NCBI RefSeq assembly: GCF_001436095.1
Contig: NZ_AYYK01000001.1
Span: forward strand, 62,001 to 126,000
DNA from: Lapidilactobacillus dextrinicus DSM 20335
Lineage (GTDB): Bacteria; Bacillota; Bacilli; Lactobacillales; Lactobacillaceae
DNA length: 64,000 nucleotides
Reading direction: 5' to 3'
Under the pieces are notes generated by a model. The model searched no databases. It was not told the DNA's origin and saw only the letters and a program-made list of their open reading frames with translations. Positions 8,097-17,056 of this stretch are shown piece after piece. Numbering within the stretch: the first letter of the stretch is position 1; each line of letters starts with the position of its first letter. Position numbers and translations under genes: made by a program.

Positions 8097-9131
8097 ATGA
8101 AAGAAGAAATTTTATTCGGCGGTTACACTCGTAACGGCGGTAAAGGTATTTACCGTGGCGAATTAGATACTGATACTGAAAGTATTGAACGCCCAGAAGT
8201 TTATATTGAAGTCCCACAAGCAACCTATCTCGCTTTAAGCAAACAAAATATTCTCTATACGGTTTGCAAGAGTGAAGATGGCGAAGAAGGTGGTATTGCT
8301 GCCTACGATTTAAACGGCAATACACCACAGTTTTTAAACGCGGTCACGGCTGTTGGTGCCCCACCAGCTTATGTTGCTGTTGATGAACAACGACAATTAG
8401 TCTACGCTGCTAATTACCATAAAGGTGAAGTCTTGGTTTATCGTATTGCAACTGATGGCAGCATTAGTTTAGCCAGCACTGATACACATGTCGGTAATGG
8501 CCCTCGTCCTGAACAAGATAGTGCCCACGTTCACTATACTGATTTAACACCTGATCAACGCTTGGTTGTTTGTGATTTAGGGACTGATGAAGTCGTCACT
8601 TATGACGTTAGTACTGAAGGTAATTTAACTAAGGTTGCCACTTATCGGACTGAACCTGGTTTTGGTCCACGTCATATTGTCTTCAATCCTAATGGCAAGA
8701 TTGCTTACTTATTAGGTGAACTTTCTAGTGACGTCCAAATTTTGAACTATCAACAAGATGGCAGCTTCAACTTAATTACGAGCTATTCATTAATTCCAGA
8801 AAACTACACTGAACACAACGGTAGTGCGGCTATTCGTATTAGTAATGATGGTCAATTCTTATACGCTTCAAATCGCGGTCATAATTCGATCGTTGTTTTT
8901 GCTATCACCGCTAGCGGTCGCGACTTACAATTGATTCAGCGCATTAGTACTGAAGGTGATTTCCCTCGTGATTTTGTCTTAGACCCTACTGAAAAATTTG
9001 TCGTTTGCAGTAATCAAAACACCAACAATTCTACGCTTTATCGCCGCAATCCTGAACGCGGCACCTTAACTAAAATCCAACAAGATATCGTAACGCCTGA
9101 GAGTGTTTGCGTTATTTTTACTCAAGCTTAA
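8097..9131 (+). CDS. Lactonase family beta-propeller protein (6-phosphogluconolactonase-like)
   Basis: This is a 344-residue seven-bladed propeller of the YkgB/Pgl type. Repeating blade motifs include TYLALSKQNILYTV, YVAVDEQRQLVYAANYHKG, TPDQRLVVCDLGTDEV, GPRHIVFNPNGK and FPRDFVLDPTEKFVV. The HVHYTDLTPD and GPRH stretches are typical of the family's active-site mouth. The probable reaction is hydrolysis of 6-phosphogluconolactone in the oxidative pentose phosphate path. Starts at 8094 (GTG) and 8097 (ATG) are both compatible with GGAGG at 8082. I prefer ATG. uppP follows 21 bp downstream on the same strand. Confidence 0.82.
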   Translation: MKEEILFGGYTRNGGKGIYRGELDTDTESIERPEVYIEVPQATYLALSKQNILYTVCKSEDGEEGGIAAYDLNGNTPQFLNAVTAVGAPPAYVAVDEQRQLVYAANYHKGEVLVYRIATDGSISLASTDTHVGNGPRPEQDSAHVHYTDLTPDQRLVVCDLGTDEVVTYDVSTEGNLTKVATYRTEPGFGPRHIVFNPNGKIAYLLGELSSDVQILNYQQDGSFNLITSYSLIPENYTEHNGSAAIRISNDGQFLYASNRGHNSIVVFAITASGRDLQLIQRISTEGDFPRDFVLDPTEKFVVCSNQNTNNSTLYRRNPERGTLTKIQQDIVTPESVCVIFTQA

Positions 9132-9152
9132 ACTCGAAAGGACGTTTGACAA

Positions 9153-9980
9153 TTGAATATTATTAAAGCCATTATCTTAGGTATTATCGAAGGTATTACC
9201 GAATTCTTACCTATTAGTTCAACAGGACATTTATATTTAGCTGATGAGTTTATCAAATTAAGCGAAAGTAAAGCTTTTATCAACATGTTCATGGTTGTGA
9301 TTCAACTTGGTGCAATTTTGGCTGTTGTCTTGATTTACTTCCATAAATTAAATCCCTTCTCTCCTAAGAAGGCGCAACGTGAAAAGGGACAAACTTGGCA
9401 ACTATGGTTTAAAGTTTTAGTCGCTGTCATTCCTTCAATCATCGTCGGTTTACCATTGAACGATTGGATGGATGCTCATCTGAATACTTGGCCTGTAATT
9501 TCAGCCACTTTAATTATTTATGGTATTCTCTTCATCGTCATTGAACGCTGGAACAAGGGACGCACAAGTCATTTCAATGATTTAAATACCTTACCCTATT
9601 CAATTGCCTTAGGCATTGGTATGTTCCAACTACTTTCATTAATTCCTGGTACTTCCCGTTCTGGTGCAACCATTTTGGGTGCTATCATCATTGGAACATC
9701 TCGCTTTGTGGCAACTGAATTTTCTTTCTTCATGGCAATTCCAACCATGTTTGGCGCTTCATTACTGAAGATCGTTAAGTTCTTAGCACATAATAGTTTC
9801 TCTGGTGATCAAGTCGCCGTCTTGTTAGTCGGCATGATTGTTTCTTTCGTGGTTGCCTACTTATCAATTCGTTTCTTGTTGAACTATATTAAGAAAAACG
9901 ACTTCCAAGCTTTTGGCTGGTATCGAATTGTCTTAGGTATTATCGTGATTGCTTACTTTGGTTTAAAGGCAATCTTTTAA
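9153..9980 (+). CDS. uppP: Undecaprenyl-diphosphatase UppP (BacA)
   Basis: This 275-residue membrane phosphatase converts undecaprenyl diphosphate to the monophosphate carrier used for peptidoglycan and teichoic acid synthesis, and usually confers bacitracin tolerance. It has both family motifs: [15 protein letters not shown] at about residues 13-27 and [10 protein letters not shown] at about 166-175, with the catalytic Glu, Ser and Arg, and about eight helices. It uses a TTG start at 9153 behind AAAGGA. It follows the lactonase gene closely and may be cotranscribed with it. Confidence 0.95.
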   Translation: MNIIKAIILGIIEGITEFLPISSTGHLYLADEFIKLSESKAFINMFMVVIQLGAILAVVLIYFHKLNPFSPKKAQREKGQTWQLWFKVLVAVIPSIIVGLPLNDWMDAHLNTWPVISATLIIYGILFIVIERWNKGRTSHFNDLNTLPYSIALGIGMFQLLSLIPGTSRSGATILGAIIIGTSRFVATEFSFFMAIPTMFGASLLKIVKFLAHNSFSGDQVAVLLVGMIVSFVVAYLSIRFLLNYIKKNDFQAFGWYRIVLGIIVIAYFGLKAIF

Positions 9981-10020
9981 TTAACCATTGATTTTTATTA
10001 AGAGAATAGGAGCTGAGCAT

Positions 10021-10662
10021 TTGTTTAAAGAAGTCGCAGTGGAAAATTTCACCATGATCCCTAAAGCAGTTGCAGCTGGTGCTAATCGAATTGAATTAAA
10101 TGATAATTTAGCCGTCGGTGGCACAACAGTTAGTCACGGTGTGATGGCCGAAGCCGCAAAATATCTCAACGAAAAAAATATTCCTCTTGTCGTCATGATT
10201 CGCCCAAGAGGCGGAGACTTTGTTTATAACGACACTGAAATCAAAATGATGGAATCTGATTTATTTTTAGCCCAAGAATTGGGCGTTGACGCCGTTACGT
10301 TTGGTGCGCTCACGCGTAACAATGAATTAGACAAGGAAGCCATGGAAATGCTAATTGGCGCAGCTGGCGGTATGGAAATCGTGATGCACATGGCTTTTGA
10401 CGAAATTCCTGTTGCCAAGCAACAAGAAACCATTGATTGGTTAGTTGATCATCAAGTTAGCCGCATTTTGACTCATGGTGGACCATTATCTGTCCCAATT
10501 GAAGATCATTTGGCTCAATTACAGCAAACAATTGCCCTGGCTAACAATCGTATTGATATTTTACCAGGCGGCGGTATTACCAATATCAACGCCGAACACA
10601 TTGCTACTGAACTTGGTGTTAACCAATTACATGGCACCAAAATTACTGGTATTTTAAAATAA
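10021..10662 (+). CDS. cutC: CutC family protein (copper homeostasis, TIM barrel)
   Basis: This is a 213-residue TIM-barrel protein of the CutC family. It has KEVAVENFTMIPKAVAAGA at the N-terminus, then IELNDNLAVGGTT, VMIRPRGGDFVY, FGALT, ILTHGG and LPGGGI, each closing a barrel strand. A role in copper tolerance is proposed for the family but is disputed. I chose TTG at 10021, since AGGAG lies at 10008-10012. A start at 9988 would overlap the ribosome binding site and add unrelated residues. It follows uppP after 40 bp and ends in a terminator. Confidence 0.88.
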   Translation: MFKEVAVENFTMIPKAVAAGANRIELNDNLAVGGTTVSHGVMAEAAKYLNEKNIPLVVMIRPRGGDFVYNDTEIKMMESDLFLAQELGVDAVTFGALTRNNELDKEAMEMLIGAAGGMEIVMHMAFDEIPVAKQQETIDWLVDHQVSRILTHGGPLSVPIEDHLAQLQQTIALANNRIDILPGGGITNINAEHIATELGVNQLHGTKITGILK

Positions 10663-10663
10663 T

Positions 10664-10709
10664 AAAAAAACAGCACAAACTCTAATTAACGAGTTTGCGC
10701 TGTTTTTTA
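10664..10709 (+). terminator. Intrinsic terminator of cutC
   Basis: AAAACAGCACAAACTC and GAGTTTGCGCTGTTTT form a 16-bp stem (one mismatch) with a TAATTAAC loop and a T-run. Confidence 0.9.
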
Positions 10710-10750
10710 TTTATCTAATTGTTCTTCGCACTTCCACAAAGGTTGCGCAT

Positions 10751-11018
10751 GGAACGTGGTGGACACTGCTTTAAGCCAATTATCAATTGTCTTAAAGGCA
10801 GGTCTTACTGTAAGTGCTAAAGTACCAACAGTAATTTCACCACTGATGGCAACTTTGCTCCAGTGCTGATTTGCTAAGTGTCGCAAGAAAATCGCGGTCA
10901 GCTGTGTAATTCTCATTGGCGCTTTAGCGCTTATGAGAAGACCGAACTTAGAAACAATCTTTGATTGGTTCTAAGTCGTGTCCACAGCGTTCCACCAGCG
11001 GATTTTCTGAAGACACGA
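10751..11018 (+). repeat. Copy A of a structured dispersed element
   Basis: This intergenic stretch shares three ordered sequence blocks with 34788-34484 (minus strand): GGAACGTGGTGGAC at the left, AAATCGCGGTCAGC in the middle, and CAGCGTTCCACCAGCG near the right. Hairpins sit between the blocks: TTTAAG..CTTAAA next to the left block, TTCTCAT..ATGAGAA after the middle block, and CTTAGAA..TTCTAAG before the right block. AGAAAATCGC can also pair with GCGgATTTTCT near the right end. The left GGAACG pairs with CGTTCC of the right block. It lies directly after the cutC terminator in the same orientation. I read it as a non-coding structured element; its function is unknown. Confidence 0.7.
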
Positions 11019-11058
11019 GAACCACAAAATAACAATCATTTTAACTTGTCTTGATTAA

Positions 11059-11667
11059 TTACGATTCGTTATAAGCACGCATTAACGCTTGATACAATGG
11101 TGCTAAATCGATAATTTGTTGTTGAATAGTTTGTTCGATCGCCTTGGGATTAGCGAATCGGTCGTCGTTTTTATGAATCCAAGTTCCCAAAACTAAATCA
11201 CTTTTAGCAACCTGCTGGAATCTTTGAACAGCGGCTTGCCAAGTTTCCTGTGAATAATCTTCATGCTTTGAGCTTGAATGATCGCTTGAAATTTGCATAG
11301 CCGGTACCAATTGCCAATCAATCAGATTAAGACTAGTCGCAACTTGTTGACGTTGTTTCATATCGCCGAGAAGGGTTAGATTAATAAACAACCAGTTTGG
11401 CCATAATCCAATTTCAAAATGCGGCATCATTTTATAGCCACGCTTGCTACTGCTGAGTGCAAACCAAGTATCTACTGGTGGATTTTTATGACGACGCAAA
11501 TGTTTAGCTAAGTGAACATGTAAGGTTTCCTGGAGCTCTGGATAAAGGAGCTGAGTTAATTGTTCACCTAACGTTTCAAAATCCGGATCCACTTCAGTTT
11601 GAATTTTTGCCAAACGCCCAGGCAAAGTGGGATCATTAAATACCTCAAAACTTGTTCTACCTAACAT
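11059..11667 (-). CDS. DUF1054 (YktB family) protein
   Basis: This is a 202-residue cytoplasmic protein of the DUF1054/YktB family, with HVAKHLRRHKNPP-like and TWFALSSSKRGYKMMPHFEIG stretches that are typical of it, and a C-terminal Gln-rich helix. No function is established. I chose ATG at 11667 (MLGRTSFEVFND) because AAGGGG precedes it by about 9 bases. The in-frame ATG at 11688 directly abuts a TATACC -10 box and has no ribosome binding site. It diverges from the yueI-like gene at 11742 across 74 bp. Confidence 0.82.
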   Translation of the reverse strand: MLGRTSFEVFNDPTLPGRLAKIQTEVDPDFETLGEQLTQLLYPELQETLHVHLAKHLRRHKNPPVDTWFALSSSKRGYKMMPHFEIGLWPNWLFINLTLLGDMKQRQQVATSLNLIDWQLVPAMQISSDHSSSKHEDYSQETWQAAVQRFQQVAKSDLVLGTWIHKNDDRFANPKAIEQTIQQQIIDLAPLYQALMRAYNES

Positions 11668-11741
11668 CGGAAACCCCTTTTTAAACATGGTATACTGGAA
11701 TCATTGTTACTTTAATTTTAGCATATTTCTGAGGTGAAAAA

Positions 11742-12209
11742 ATGGCAAATACAGACGATGTCAATGAACGCTTAACTTCTGCAATGACGGGCACACCCCA
11801 AACACTTCCTGATCAACGGCGCCAATTTTTAGGATCATTACGTGAACGCGTCTTATTGGCTATTCAGGTTAAGGATTTAGATAATTCACGCACATTCCGT
11901 ACTTTTGAAACTCATTTAAAAGATTTTACCGATCAAACAGCTTTAATTAATGGTAAAGTCGATCACAGCAAAATGGGACCATACTTACAATTACTTGCTC
12001 AAGAAAACTTTGCTTTTACGCTTGTTAATAAACCAGAAACGCCTGAAGAACTAGATAGCTATGCCTTATTAATTGTCAGTCGCACAGCAGTCGATCAAGA
12101 AACGATTAACTTACTCGATATCTACCCGGAAACGACTGATACAACGACTCAAGCAACCACAAGTAAGCCAGAGAAAAAAGGCTTCTTCTCACGTTTATTT
12201 CACGATTAA
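11742..12209 (+). CDS. YueI family protein (DUF1694)
   Basis: This is a 155-residue protein of the DUF1694/YueI family. The N-terminal VNERLTSAMTGTPQTLPDQR and FLGSLRERVLLAIQVKDL are characteristic, followed by a mixed alpha/beta core and a Thr/Lys-rich tail ending KKGFFSRLFHD. Its function is unknown. The start is ATG at 11742 behind GAGGTG. rarA follows after 30 bp, an arrangement suggesting cotranscription. Confidence 0.85.
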   Translation: MANTDDVNERLTSAMTGTPQTLPDQRRQFLGSLRERVLLAIQVKDLDNSRTFRTFETHLKDFTDQTALINGKVDHSKMGPYLQLLAQENFAFTLVNKPETPEELDSYALLIVSRTAVDQETINLLDIYPETTDTTTQATTSKPEKKGFFSRLFHD

Positions 12210-12239
12210 ACTAATTTTTGACGAAAGGAGTGAACAATT

Positions 12240-13544
12240 TTGGCACAACCATTAGCTTGGCGTATGCGACCGCAAAAGTTAACCGATATTGTTGGTCAAC
12301 AACATCTTGTTGGCGCTGGTAAAATTATTGATCGCATGGTGAAAGCCAAGCAACTTTCGTCAATGATTCTTTATGGCCCACCTGGCACTGGTAAAACCAG
12401 TATTGCGAGTGCCATTGCCGGCAGTACAAAATATGCTTTTCGAACGTTGAATGCTGCCACTAACACTAAAAAAGATTTACAAGCCGTAGCTGAAGAAGGT
12501 CGCATGAGTGGCACGGTTGTTTTATTGCTTGATGAAATTCATCGGCTCGATAAAACAAAGCAAGATTTTCTCTTACCACAATTAGAAAGCGGCCGGATTA
12601 TTTTGATTGGTGCAACGACTGAAAATCCCTACATGACCATTAATCCAGCTATTCGTAGTCGAACACAGATTTTTGAAGTTTATCCTTTAAAGCCTGAAGA
12701 GATTAAACAGGCTTTGCAGCGCGCATTAGCTGATACTGAAAATGGCTTAGGTAACTTGCCTATTGAAATTGCCACTGAAACCTTGGACTTTTTGTCACAG
12801 CGAACCAATGGTGATCTGCGTTCTGCACTAAATGGTCTTGAATTAGCCGCTAATTCGACAACACCTGATGAAAAAACTGGCGTCATTAATATTACAATGA
12901 CCGATGTTGAAGAGTCGATTCAAAAGAAAAGCTTCTCCCATGATAAAGATGGCGATGCTCACTATGACGTCATCTCCGCCTTTCAAAAATCAATTCGTGG
13001 TAGTGATACTGATGCCGCACTCCACTATCTTGCGAGACTAATCGTTGCTGGCGATTTAACTAGCATTATGCGGCGTTTAATGGTCATTGCCTATGAAGAT
13101 ATTGGTCTGGCTAATCCAGCTGCTGCAGCGCGCACTGTGAGCGCTTGTCAGGCCGCTGAAAGATTGGGCTTACCTGAAGCAAGAATTCCTTTGGCTAATG
13201 CAGTCATCGAATTATGTCTCTCACCTAAATCTAACTCGGCAATTTCAGCTGTAGATGCAGCGATTAATGATATTAATCATGGCCACGCCGGTAAAGTTCC
13301 CCGGCAATTACAAGATGCCCATTATGCTGACGCTAAAAAATTACATCGCGGTGATACTTATCAATATCCTCATGATGCACCAAACGACTGGTTGCCACAA
13401 CAATATCTACCTGACACACTAGCGGGTAAACAATATTATCAACCTAAGCACAATGGTAAAATTGAAACTGCCTATGGTCAACAATATCAACAACTACGCC
13501 AGGCCCAAAAACAAGGTCTTGCTCAACAAAATCATAAAAATTAA
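12240..13544 (+). CDS. rarA: Replication-associated recombination protein A (RarA/MgsA)
   Basis: This 434-residue AAA+ ATPase acts at stalled replication forks and on single-strand gaps. Visible are Walker A GPPGTGKTS (about residues 45-53), Walker B LLLDEIHRL (about 98), sensor 1 GATTENP (about 121), the arginine-finger region NPAIRSR, and the C-terminal tetramerisation domain with AYEDIGLANP and DAPNDW. Its start is TTG at 12240, with AAAGGAG 8 bases upstream. It is the last gene before the 6S RNA region. Confidence 0.95.
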   Translation: MAQPLAWRMRPQKLTDIVGQQHLVGAGKIIDRMVKAKQLSSMILYGPPGTGKTSIASAIAGSTKYAFRTLNAATNTKKDLQAVAEEGRMSGTVVLLLDEIHRLDKTKQDFLLPQLESGRIILIGATTENPYMTINPAIRSRTQIFEVYPLKPEEIKQALQRALADTENGLGNLPIEIATETLDFLSQRTNGDLRSALNGLELAANSTTPDEKTGVINITMTDVEESIQKKSFSHDKDGDAHYDVISAFQKSIRGSDTDAALHYLARLIVAGDLTSIMRRLMVIAYEDIGLANPAAAARTVSACQAAERLGLPEARIPLANAVIELCLSPKSNSAISAVDAAINDINHGHAGKVPRQLQDAHYADAKKLHRGDTYQYPHDAPNDWLPQQYLPDTLAGKQYYQPKHNGKIETAYGQQYQQLRQAQKQGLAQQNHKN

Positions 13545-13641
13545 TTTGATGATGGTTAATGTCAGGCTTTAAAAGTGGTCTCATAGTAAAGTGAACGCTT
13601 TAATAATTGCATTTTATTTTTCATAATGTTAATCTTAATTA

Positions 13642-13875
13642 TGGAAGTTCTAAGGTGTTCGATTGATTCAAATTTATGTTGACCGATCAAGTAATGAGAC
13701 ATTTTGGCCGTGGATCGTTATGCGGTGTGCGAGTCTTCTGACTTGCCAAAACCAAATAGCTGCACGGCCCCTGCTTAACATTTAGCGGGCTCAACTAAAC
13801 GGATCTAAAACGGCACCACTAGATATTCTCAAAGTTCAAAACTTTGTGGGGTCAGCTATGCTGATCCTTTTTTTG
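13642..13875 (+). ncRNA. ssrS: 6S RNA (lacto-usp type)
   Basis: The 386 bp gap between rarA and the small membrane protein gene holds a structured RNA. A promoter (TTGCAT at 13607-13612, 17 bp, TAATCT at 13630-13635) places the start near 13642. GGCCGTG and CACGGCC close a long apical hairpin with an inner GCGAGTC/GACTTGC stem. CCTGCTTAACATTTAGCGGG forms the small hairpin on the 3' side of the central bubble. GGTGTTCG near the start pairs with CGGCACC near the end. A terminator hairpin GGGGTCAGC/GCTGATCC plus T-run ends it. The 6S gene sits between rarA and a usp gene in many lactobacilli (lacto-usp motif). The exact ends are estimates. Confidence 0.78.
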
Positions 13876-13930
13876 TTTGTTAATAATTGGTTTAAAAGCC
13901 ACCCATTAAGCTCATTTAAAGGAGTTAATT

Positions 13931-14218
13931 ATGAATTCGATTATCATTATTGCCGTTGCGATTTTTATTTTGGTTTTAGCAATCTTGGCAATTTATTTAC
14001 TAACCCACTTACACAAGGCTTTTCTAATTTTTAATCCGGATGCAACGCCTCGAATTCGGGCAGCAATGATTGTCACGAGTATCTTGCTGCTAGCAACCTG
14101 CGTGGGCGGTGTCTTAATTTTAATTTTGATGCCGGCTAAGTGGAATTTAATCACGTTAATTGTTGGTAGCGTCGTTACTGCTGGTTTTGCTTTAGCCATT
14201 AATTTCTCTAACAGCTAA
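13931..14218 (+). CDS. Small membrane protein of unknown function
   Basis: This 95-residue protein has three hydrophobic segments, at about 4-28, 46-66 and 72-92. A short polar loop FNPDATPRIRAA lies between the first two. ATG at 13931 follows AAAGGAG at a good distance, which supports translation. I do not recognise a family. It lies between the 6S RNA terminator and the usp gene, on the same strand, so it may be expressed with usp. Another frame from 13846 lacks a ribosome binding site and is not a gene. Confidence 0.7.
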   Translation: MNSIIIIAVAIFILVLAILAIYLLTHLHKAFLIFNPDATPRIRAAMIVTSILLLATCVGGVLILILMPAKWNLITLIVGSVVTAGFALAINFSNS

Positions 14219-14279
14219 ATCAATGCTTTTTGCCAAGCGATGTTGTAGAATAAAATTGAAGTTGAAGGGAGCGAGATAA

Positions 14280-14765
14280 ATGTTACAACAATATAAGAAA
14301 ATCCAAGTTGCAATTGATGGTTCATCAGAATCTGAATTAGCCTTTAAGAAGGCTGTTGCTGTCGCAAAGCGGAATCAAGCAGAACTGCTTTTAGTTCATG
14401 TTATTGACACTCGAGCATTTCAAAACGTATCAAGTTTCGACTCCGCAATGGTAGAAGAAGTTTCAGAAACGGCCAAAACATCAATGGCCCGGTATGTTCA
14501 AAAAGCCAAGGATGAAGGTTTAGAGCACGTTCAATATTTCATTGAATATGGCTCACCTAAAACAATCTTAGGCCGAGAATTCCCTAAACGTGAAAAAGTC
14601 GATTTAATTATGATTGGCGCAACTGGTTTAAATGCAGTTGAACGTTTGTTGTTAGGCTCAGTTACCGAATTCGTCACACGTAATGCAACTTGTGATGTTT
14701 TAGTGGTTCGAACAGACTTGAATAATCAACCTATTCCGCCATTAGAAGATAAGAAAGATAAATAA
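14280..14765 (+). CDS. Universal stress protein, UspA family
   Basis: This is a 161-residue protein of the Usp family (nucleotide-binding alpha/beta fold). The N-terminal strand KIQVAIDGSSESELAF carries the conserved Asp, and the C-terminal GATGLNAVERLLLGSVTEFV fits the ATP-binding pattern G-x2-G-x9-G-S/T. A short polar tail, PPLEDKKDK, follows. Its role is stress survival, probably through ATP-dependent dimer signalling (family knowledge). ATG at 14280 follows AAGGGAG. A hairpin terminator follows. Confidence 0.9.
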   Translation: MLQQYKKIQVAIDGSSESELAFKKAVAVAKRNQAELLLVHVIDTRAFQNVSSFDSAMVEEVSETAKTSMARYVQKAKDEGLEHVQYFIEYGSPKTILGREFPKREKVDLIMIGATGLNAVERLLLGSVTEFVTRNATCDVLVVRTDLNNQPIPPLEDKKDK

Positions 14766-14772
14766 TCTCAAT

Positions 14773-14804
14773 TAAAAAGGACTGCAAATTGCAGTCCTTT
14801 TTTG
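14773..14804. terminator. Intrinsic terminator between usp and GNAT genes
   Basis: AAAAAGGACTGCAA and TTGCAGTCCTTTTT form a nearly loopless stem with T-runs on both strands. It serves the usp gene, and perhaps also the convergent operon. Confidence 0.85.
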
Positions 14805-14861
14805 TATCGCTAATTTTTTTGATCACAACTATAATTAGGTGCCAATAACGCTTAGTACTTG

Positions 14862-15374
14862 TTAGAAGACTAATTCAAAAGCTAATCTTGGTGAACCATC
14901 CGCCATCCAAACCGTGCCACATTGAGTAAAATCAAATTTAGCAGCTAAATGACGCATGCCCTGATTCTTTTCGTGAGTGTCAATTCGGAAAGAAATTTTT
15001 TTGGCTTGTTGAGCTTGATTAATTGCGAACTCAAAAGCAGCTTCAGCAATACCTTGGCCAGCCGCTTGACGGGCAACTGCTATCCGGTGCATAACCAAAT
15101 AATTGTCATCTAATTGTTGCCAAGTACCAGCAATTTTTTGATAATTCGGATCAGGGCCAGCCAGTAACGTCATCATAACCACAACCTTTTGATTCAGGAT
15201 ACCGACATATAATGCCTGGTGAGCAATATCCGACCTAAAAACAGTCTGATCGGGATACCCGTTTTGCCATTGCGGAATGCCACGTTCATGCAGAAATTGA
15301 CGTGCTTCTTCAACAATTGTCATCACCTGTGGTAAATCTGCTGCAGTTGCCAAACGAAATTTAAGACTTGTCAT
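14862..15374 (-). CDS. GNAT family N-acetyltransferase
   Basis: This 170-residue protein has the GNAT fold. The acetyl-CoA binding motif is HRIAVARQAAGQGIAEAAFEF (Q/R-x-x-G-x-G/A variant, residues about 92-112), with upstream strand YVGILNQKVVVMMTLL and C-terminal FDFTQCGTVW. The substrate is unknown. ATG at 15374 overlaps the stop codon of the preceding HAD gene (TAATG), so translation is probably coupled. It is the last gene of a four-gene minus-strand operon that starts with the flavodoxin at 17524. Confidence 0.8.
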   Translation of the reverse strand: MTSLKFRLATAADLPQVMTIVEEARQFLHERGIPQWQNGYPDQTVFRSDIAHQALYVGILNQKVVVMMTLLAGPDPNYQKIAGTWQQLDDNYLVMHRIAVARQAAGQGIAEAAFEFAINQAQQAKKISFRIDTHEKNQGMRHLAAKFDFTQCGTVWMADGSPRLAFELVF

Positions 15375-16036
15375 TATTGCAAATGCCCTCTCATTAAGGT
15401 TACCGCCCCAGGTAATTGACCTAATTTACGTAACCGATAATCGGCTTGGCTTTGATCTGTAGCTACTCGAGGATCATCTACGGCCACGGCAAAAGTAAAA
15501 ATACCGGCCGCTTTAGCCGCAGCAATACCCATTTCAGAATCTTCCACCGCGGCTGCATCTTTTGCATCAATAGCTAATTTTTCTAACGCTGTTAAATAAA
15601 TACTAGGGTCTGGTTTGCTTCGCTCAAAATCTTCACCACTTAAAGTTGTTTCGAAATATTCTTCTAACCCTGTCGTTGTTAACATTGTATTAATCGTTTG
15701 CCGATCACTAGAAGAAGCCAACGCCATACGAATATTTTGTTCTTTTAAATGCTGCAATACCCGCCGTGTATCTGGCATTAACATCGCATTAAAATCTTGA
15801 GGATGTTGTGACTTAAAGTAACGATACCCCCGGCGAATACGAGCATACTGTGCCGTTGTTTTGCCTGGTAATAATTGCGGTAAAGCAATCTTCATGTTAC
15901 CGCCGGTCATATTTTGGACATGTTCGTCAGAAACGTCAATGCCTAATAACTTGAAATAATCTAACCGTTGTTGTAAATAATATGGTTCACTGTTAATGAG
16001 AACCCCGTCCATATCAAAAATAACTGCTTTTAACAC
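15374..16036 (-). CDS. HAD hydrolase, beta-phosphoglucomutase-like subclass
   Basis: This is a 220-residue HAD protein. Motif I is FDMDGVLINSEP with Asp8/Asp10, a helical cap follows to about residue 85, motif II is ALASSS, the Lys lies in RSKPDPSIYL and motif IV in VEDSEMGI. The FDMDGVL and EDSEMGI forms match the beta-phosphoglucomutase/phosphatase subclass, but no maltose or trehalose phosphorylase is near, so a general sugar-phosphate phosphatase is as likely. Its stop overlaps the GNAT start. DUF2785 lies 18 bp upstream. Confidence 0.8.
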   Translation of the reverse strand: MLKAVIFDMDGVLINSEPYYLQQRLDYFKLLGIDVSDEHVQNMTGGNMKIALPQLLPGKTTAQYARIRRGYRYFKSQHPQDFNAMLMPDTRRVLQHLKEQNIRMALASSSDRQTINTMLTTTGLEEYFETTLSGEDFERSKPDPSIYLTALEKLAIDAKDAAAVEDSEMGIAAAKAAGIFTFAVAVDDPRVATDQSQADYRLRKLGQLPGAVTLMRGHLQ

Positions 16037-16054
16037 TTTTTCACCCTTAACTGC

Positions 16055-17035
16055 CTAATAATTTGGCATCTTTTTAATAAAATCAACTAACGCTTCTGGA
16101 ATATCTGGTAACACCATTAAATTAACAAAATAATGATTACGATTATACCATTTCGTCCAGAAATCATAGCCATTACCTTGCGGATTAACCGGTGCACGTT
16201 TAGGCCATACTTGAAAAATACGAATTAAATAATCAGCATAGAACTTCTCTTTTGTCGCTAGCGCCAATGTAGCTGTCGCCATCCGTTGATCTTCACCAAA
16301 GGAAAATGGTAGACTTGCCTGCTGATAACCAACCATAGTACAAGTCAAGAAAAACAATTTCTGGGCACGCGTTAAACGACTTTCAGCTACCTCAGTCAAA
16401 ACATTACCAATATGTGTGAAGGCATGCGCCCAACCATAATCAGGAACAAAACCACGCACATCACGTTCCAATAAGGCATACAAAGCCAACTGAGAAATAA
16501 CAAACCAATATTGTTCTGCTGTTAAAACATCACCATAAGCACGATCAGCCACTAAGAAAACCGAACTTAACAATACCGCCATGGAGCGACTAAAAACCGC
16601 ATCATTTTCTGGTTCCATAATGTGAGCAAATAAGACCTCATCCTGCGTTAAAAATTGTAACGCCGGCCAAATTTGTTCTGCCTTTAGGGCTCCGCGATTC
16701 ATTAAGCCGCTAATCGTAAAAAAGATGCCCCGATCACGTAAATTCTCGTCTAATAAGCCGATATTGTGTAGCAATAACATCAATTCAGCATCACTTAAGG
16801 CCAAATCAGGATCATTTTTGTTAACCGCATGACCCACTCTTTTTAAAACCGCCTGGAAATCATCAATGCTACCCTCGGTTAGTGGCACAACTTTAGTGCG
16901 TCGTTGGGCATAAGCAATCGACTGATATAAATCAGTCAACTGATCAGGCAACGTTTCAAAATTCAAACCTTGATTAAAATCTTTAAAGCGCTGATTCAAA
17001 CGTGCTTTAACATCAGCAATTTTTGTCACAACCAA
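16055..17035 (-). CDS. DUF2785 domain protein
   Basis: This is a 326-residue soluble, mostly helical protein. The stretch DVRGFVPDYGWAHAFTHIGNV matches the DUF2785 signature (residues about 198-218), and YGDVLTAEQYWFV precedes it. No function is known for the family. TTG at 17035 is used, with AGTAGG about 8 bases before it. A GTG two codons later is also possible. It sits between the flavodoxin and HAD genes with gaps of about 20 bp, so it is in their operon. Confidence 0.75.
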   Translation of the reverse strand: MVVTKIADVKARLNQRFKDFNQGLNFETLPDQLTDLYQSIAYAQRRTKVVPLTEGSIDDFQAVLKRVGHAVNKNDPDLALSDAELMLLLHNIGLLDENLRDRGIFFTISGLMNRGALKAEQIWPALQFLTQDEVLFAHIMEPENDAVFSRSMAVLLSSVFLVADRAYGDVLTAEQYWFVISQLALYALLERDVRGFVPDYGWAHAFTHIGNVLTEVAESRLTRAQKLFFLTCTMVGYQQASLPFSFGEDQRMATATLALATKEKFYADYLIRIFQVWPKRAPVNPQGNGYDFWTKWYNRNHYFVNLMVLPDIPEALVDFIKKMPNY

Positions 17036-17056
17036 AATAATTACCTACTTCTTAAC

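Noticed and set aside
10707-10916. 69-codon minus-strand frame after cutC
   Set aside because: It lies almost wholly in copy A of the structured element, has no ribosome binding site, and its frame is not kept in copy B.
13846-14034. 62-codon plus-strand frame overlapping the small membrane protein gene
   Set aside because: It begins in the 6S RNA terminator, and the frame starting at 13931 has a proper ribosome binding site.
15374-16036. Firm call as beta-phosphoglucomutase (pgmB)
   Set aside because: Motifs fit the subclass, but no maltose or trehalose phosphorylase gene is near, so the symbol is not given.
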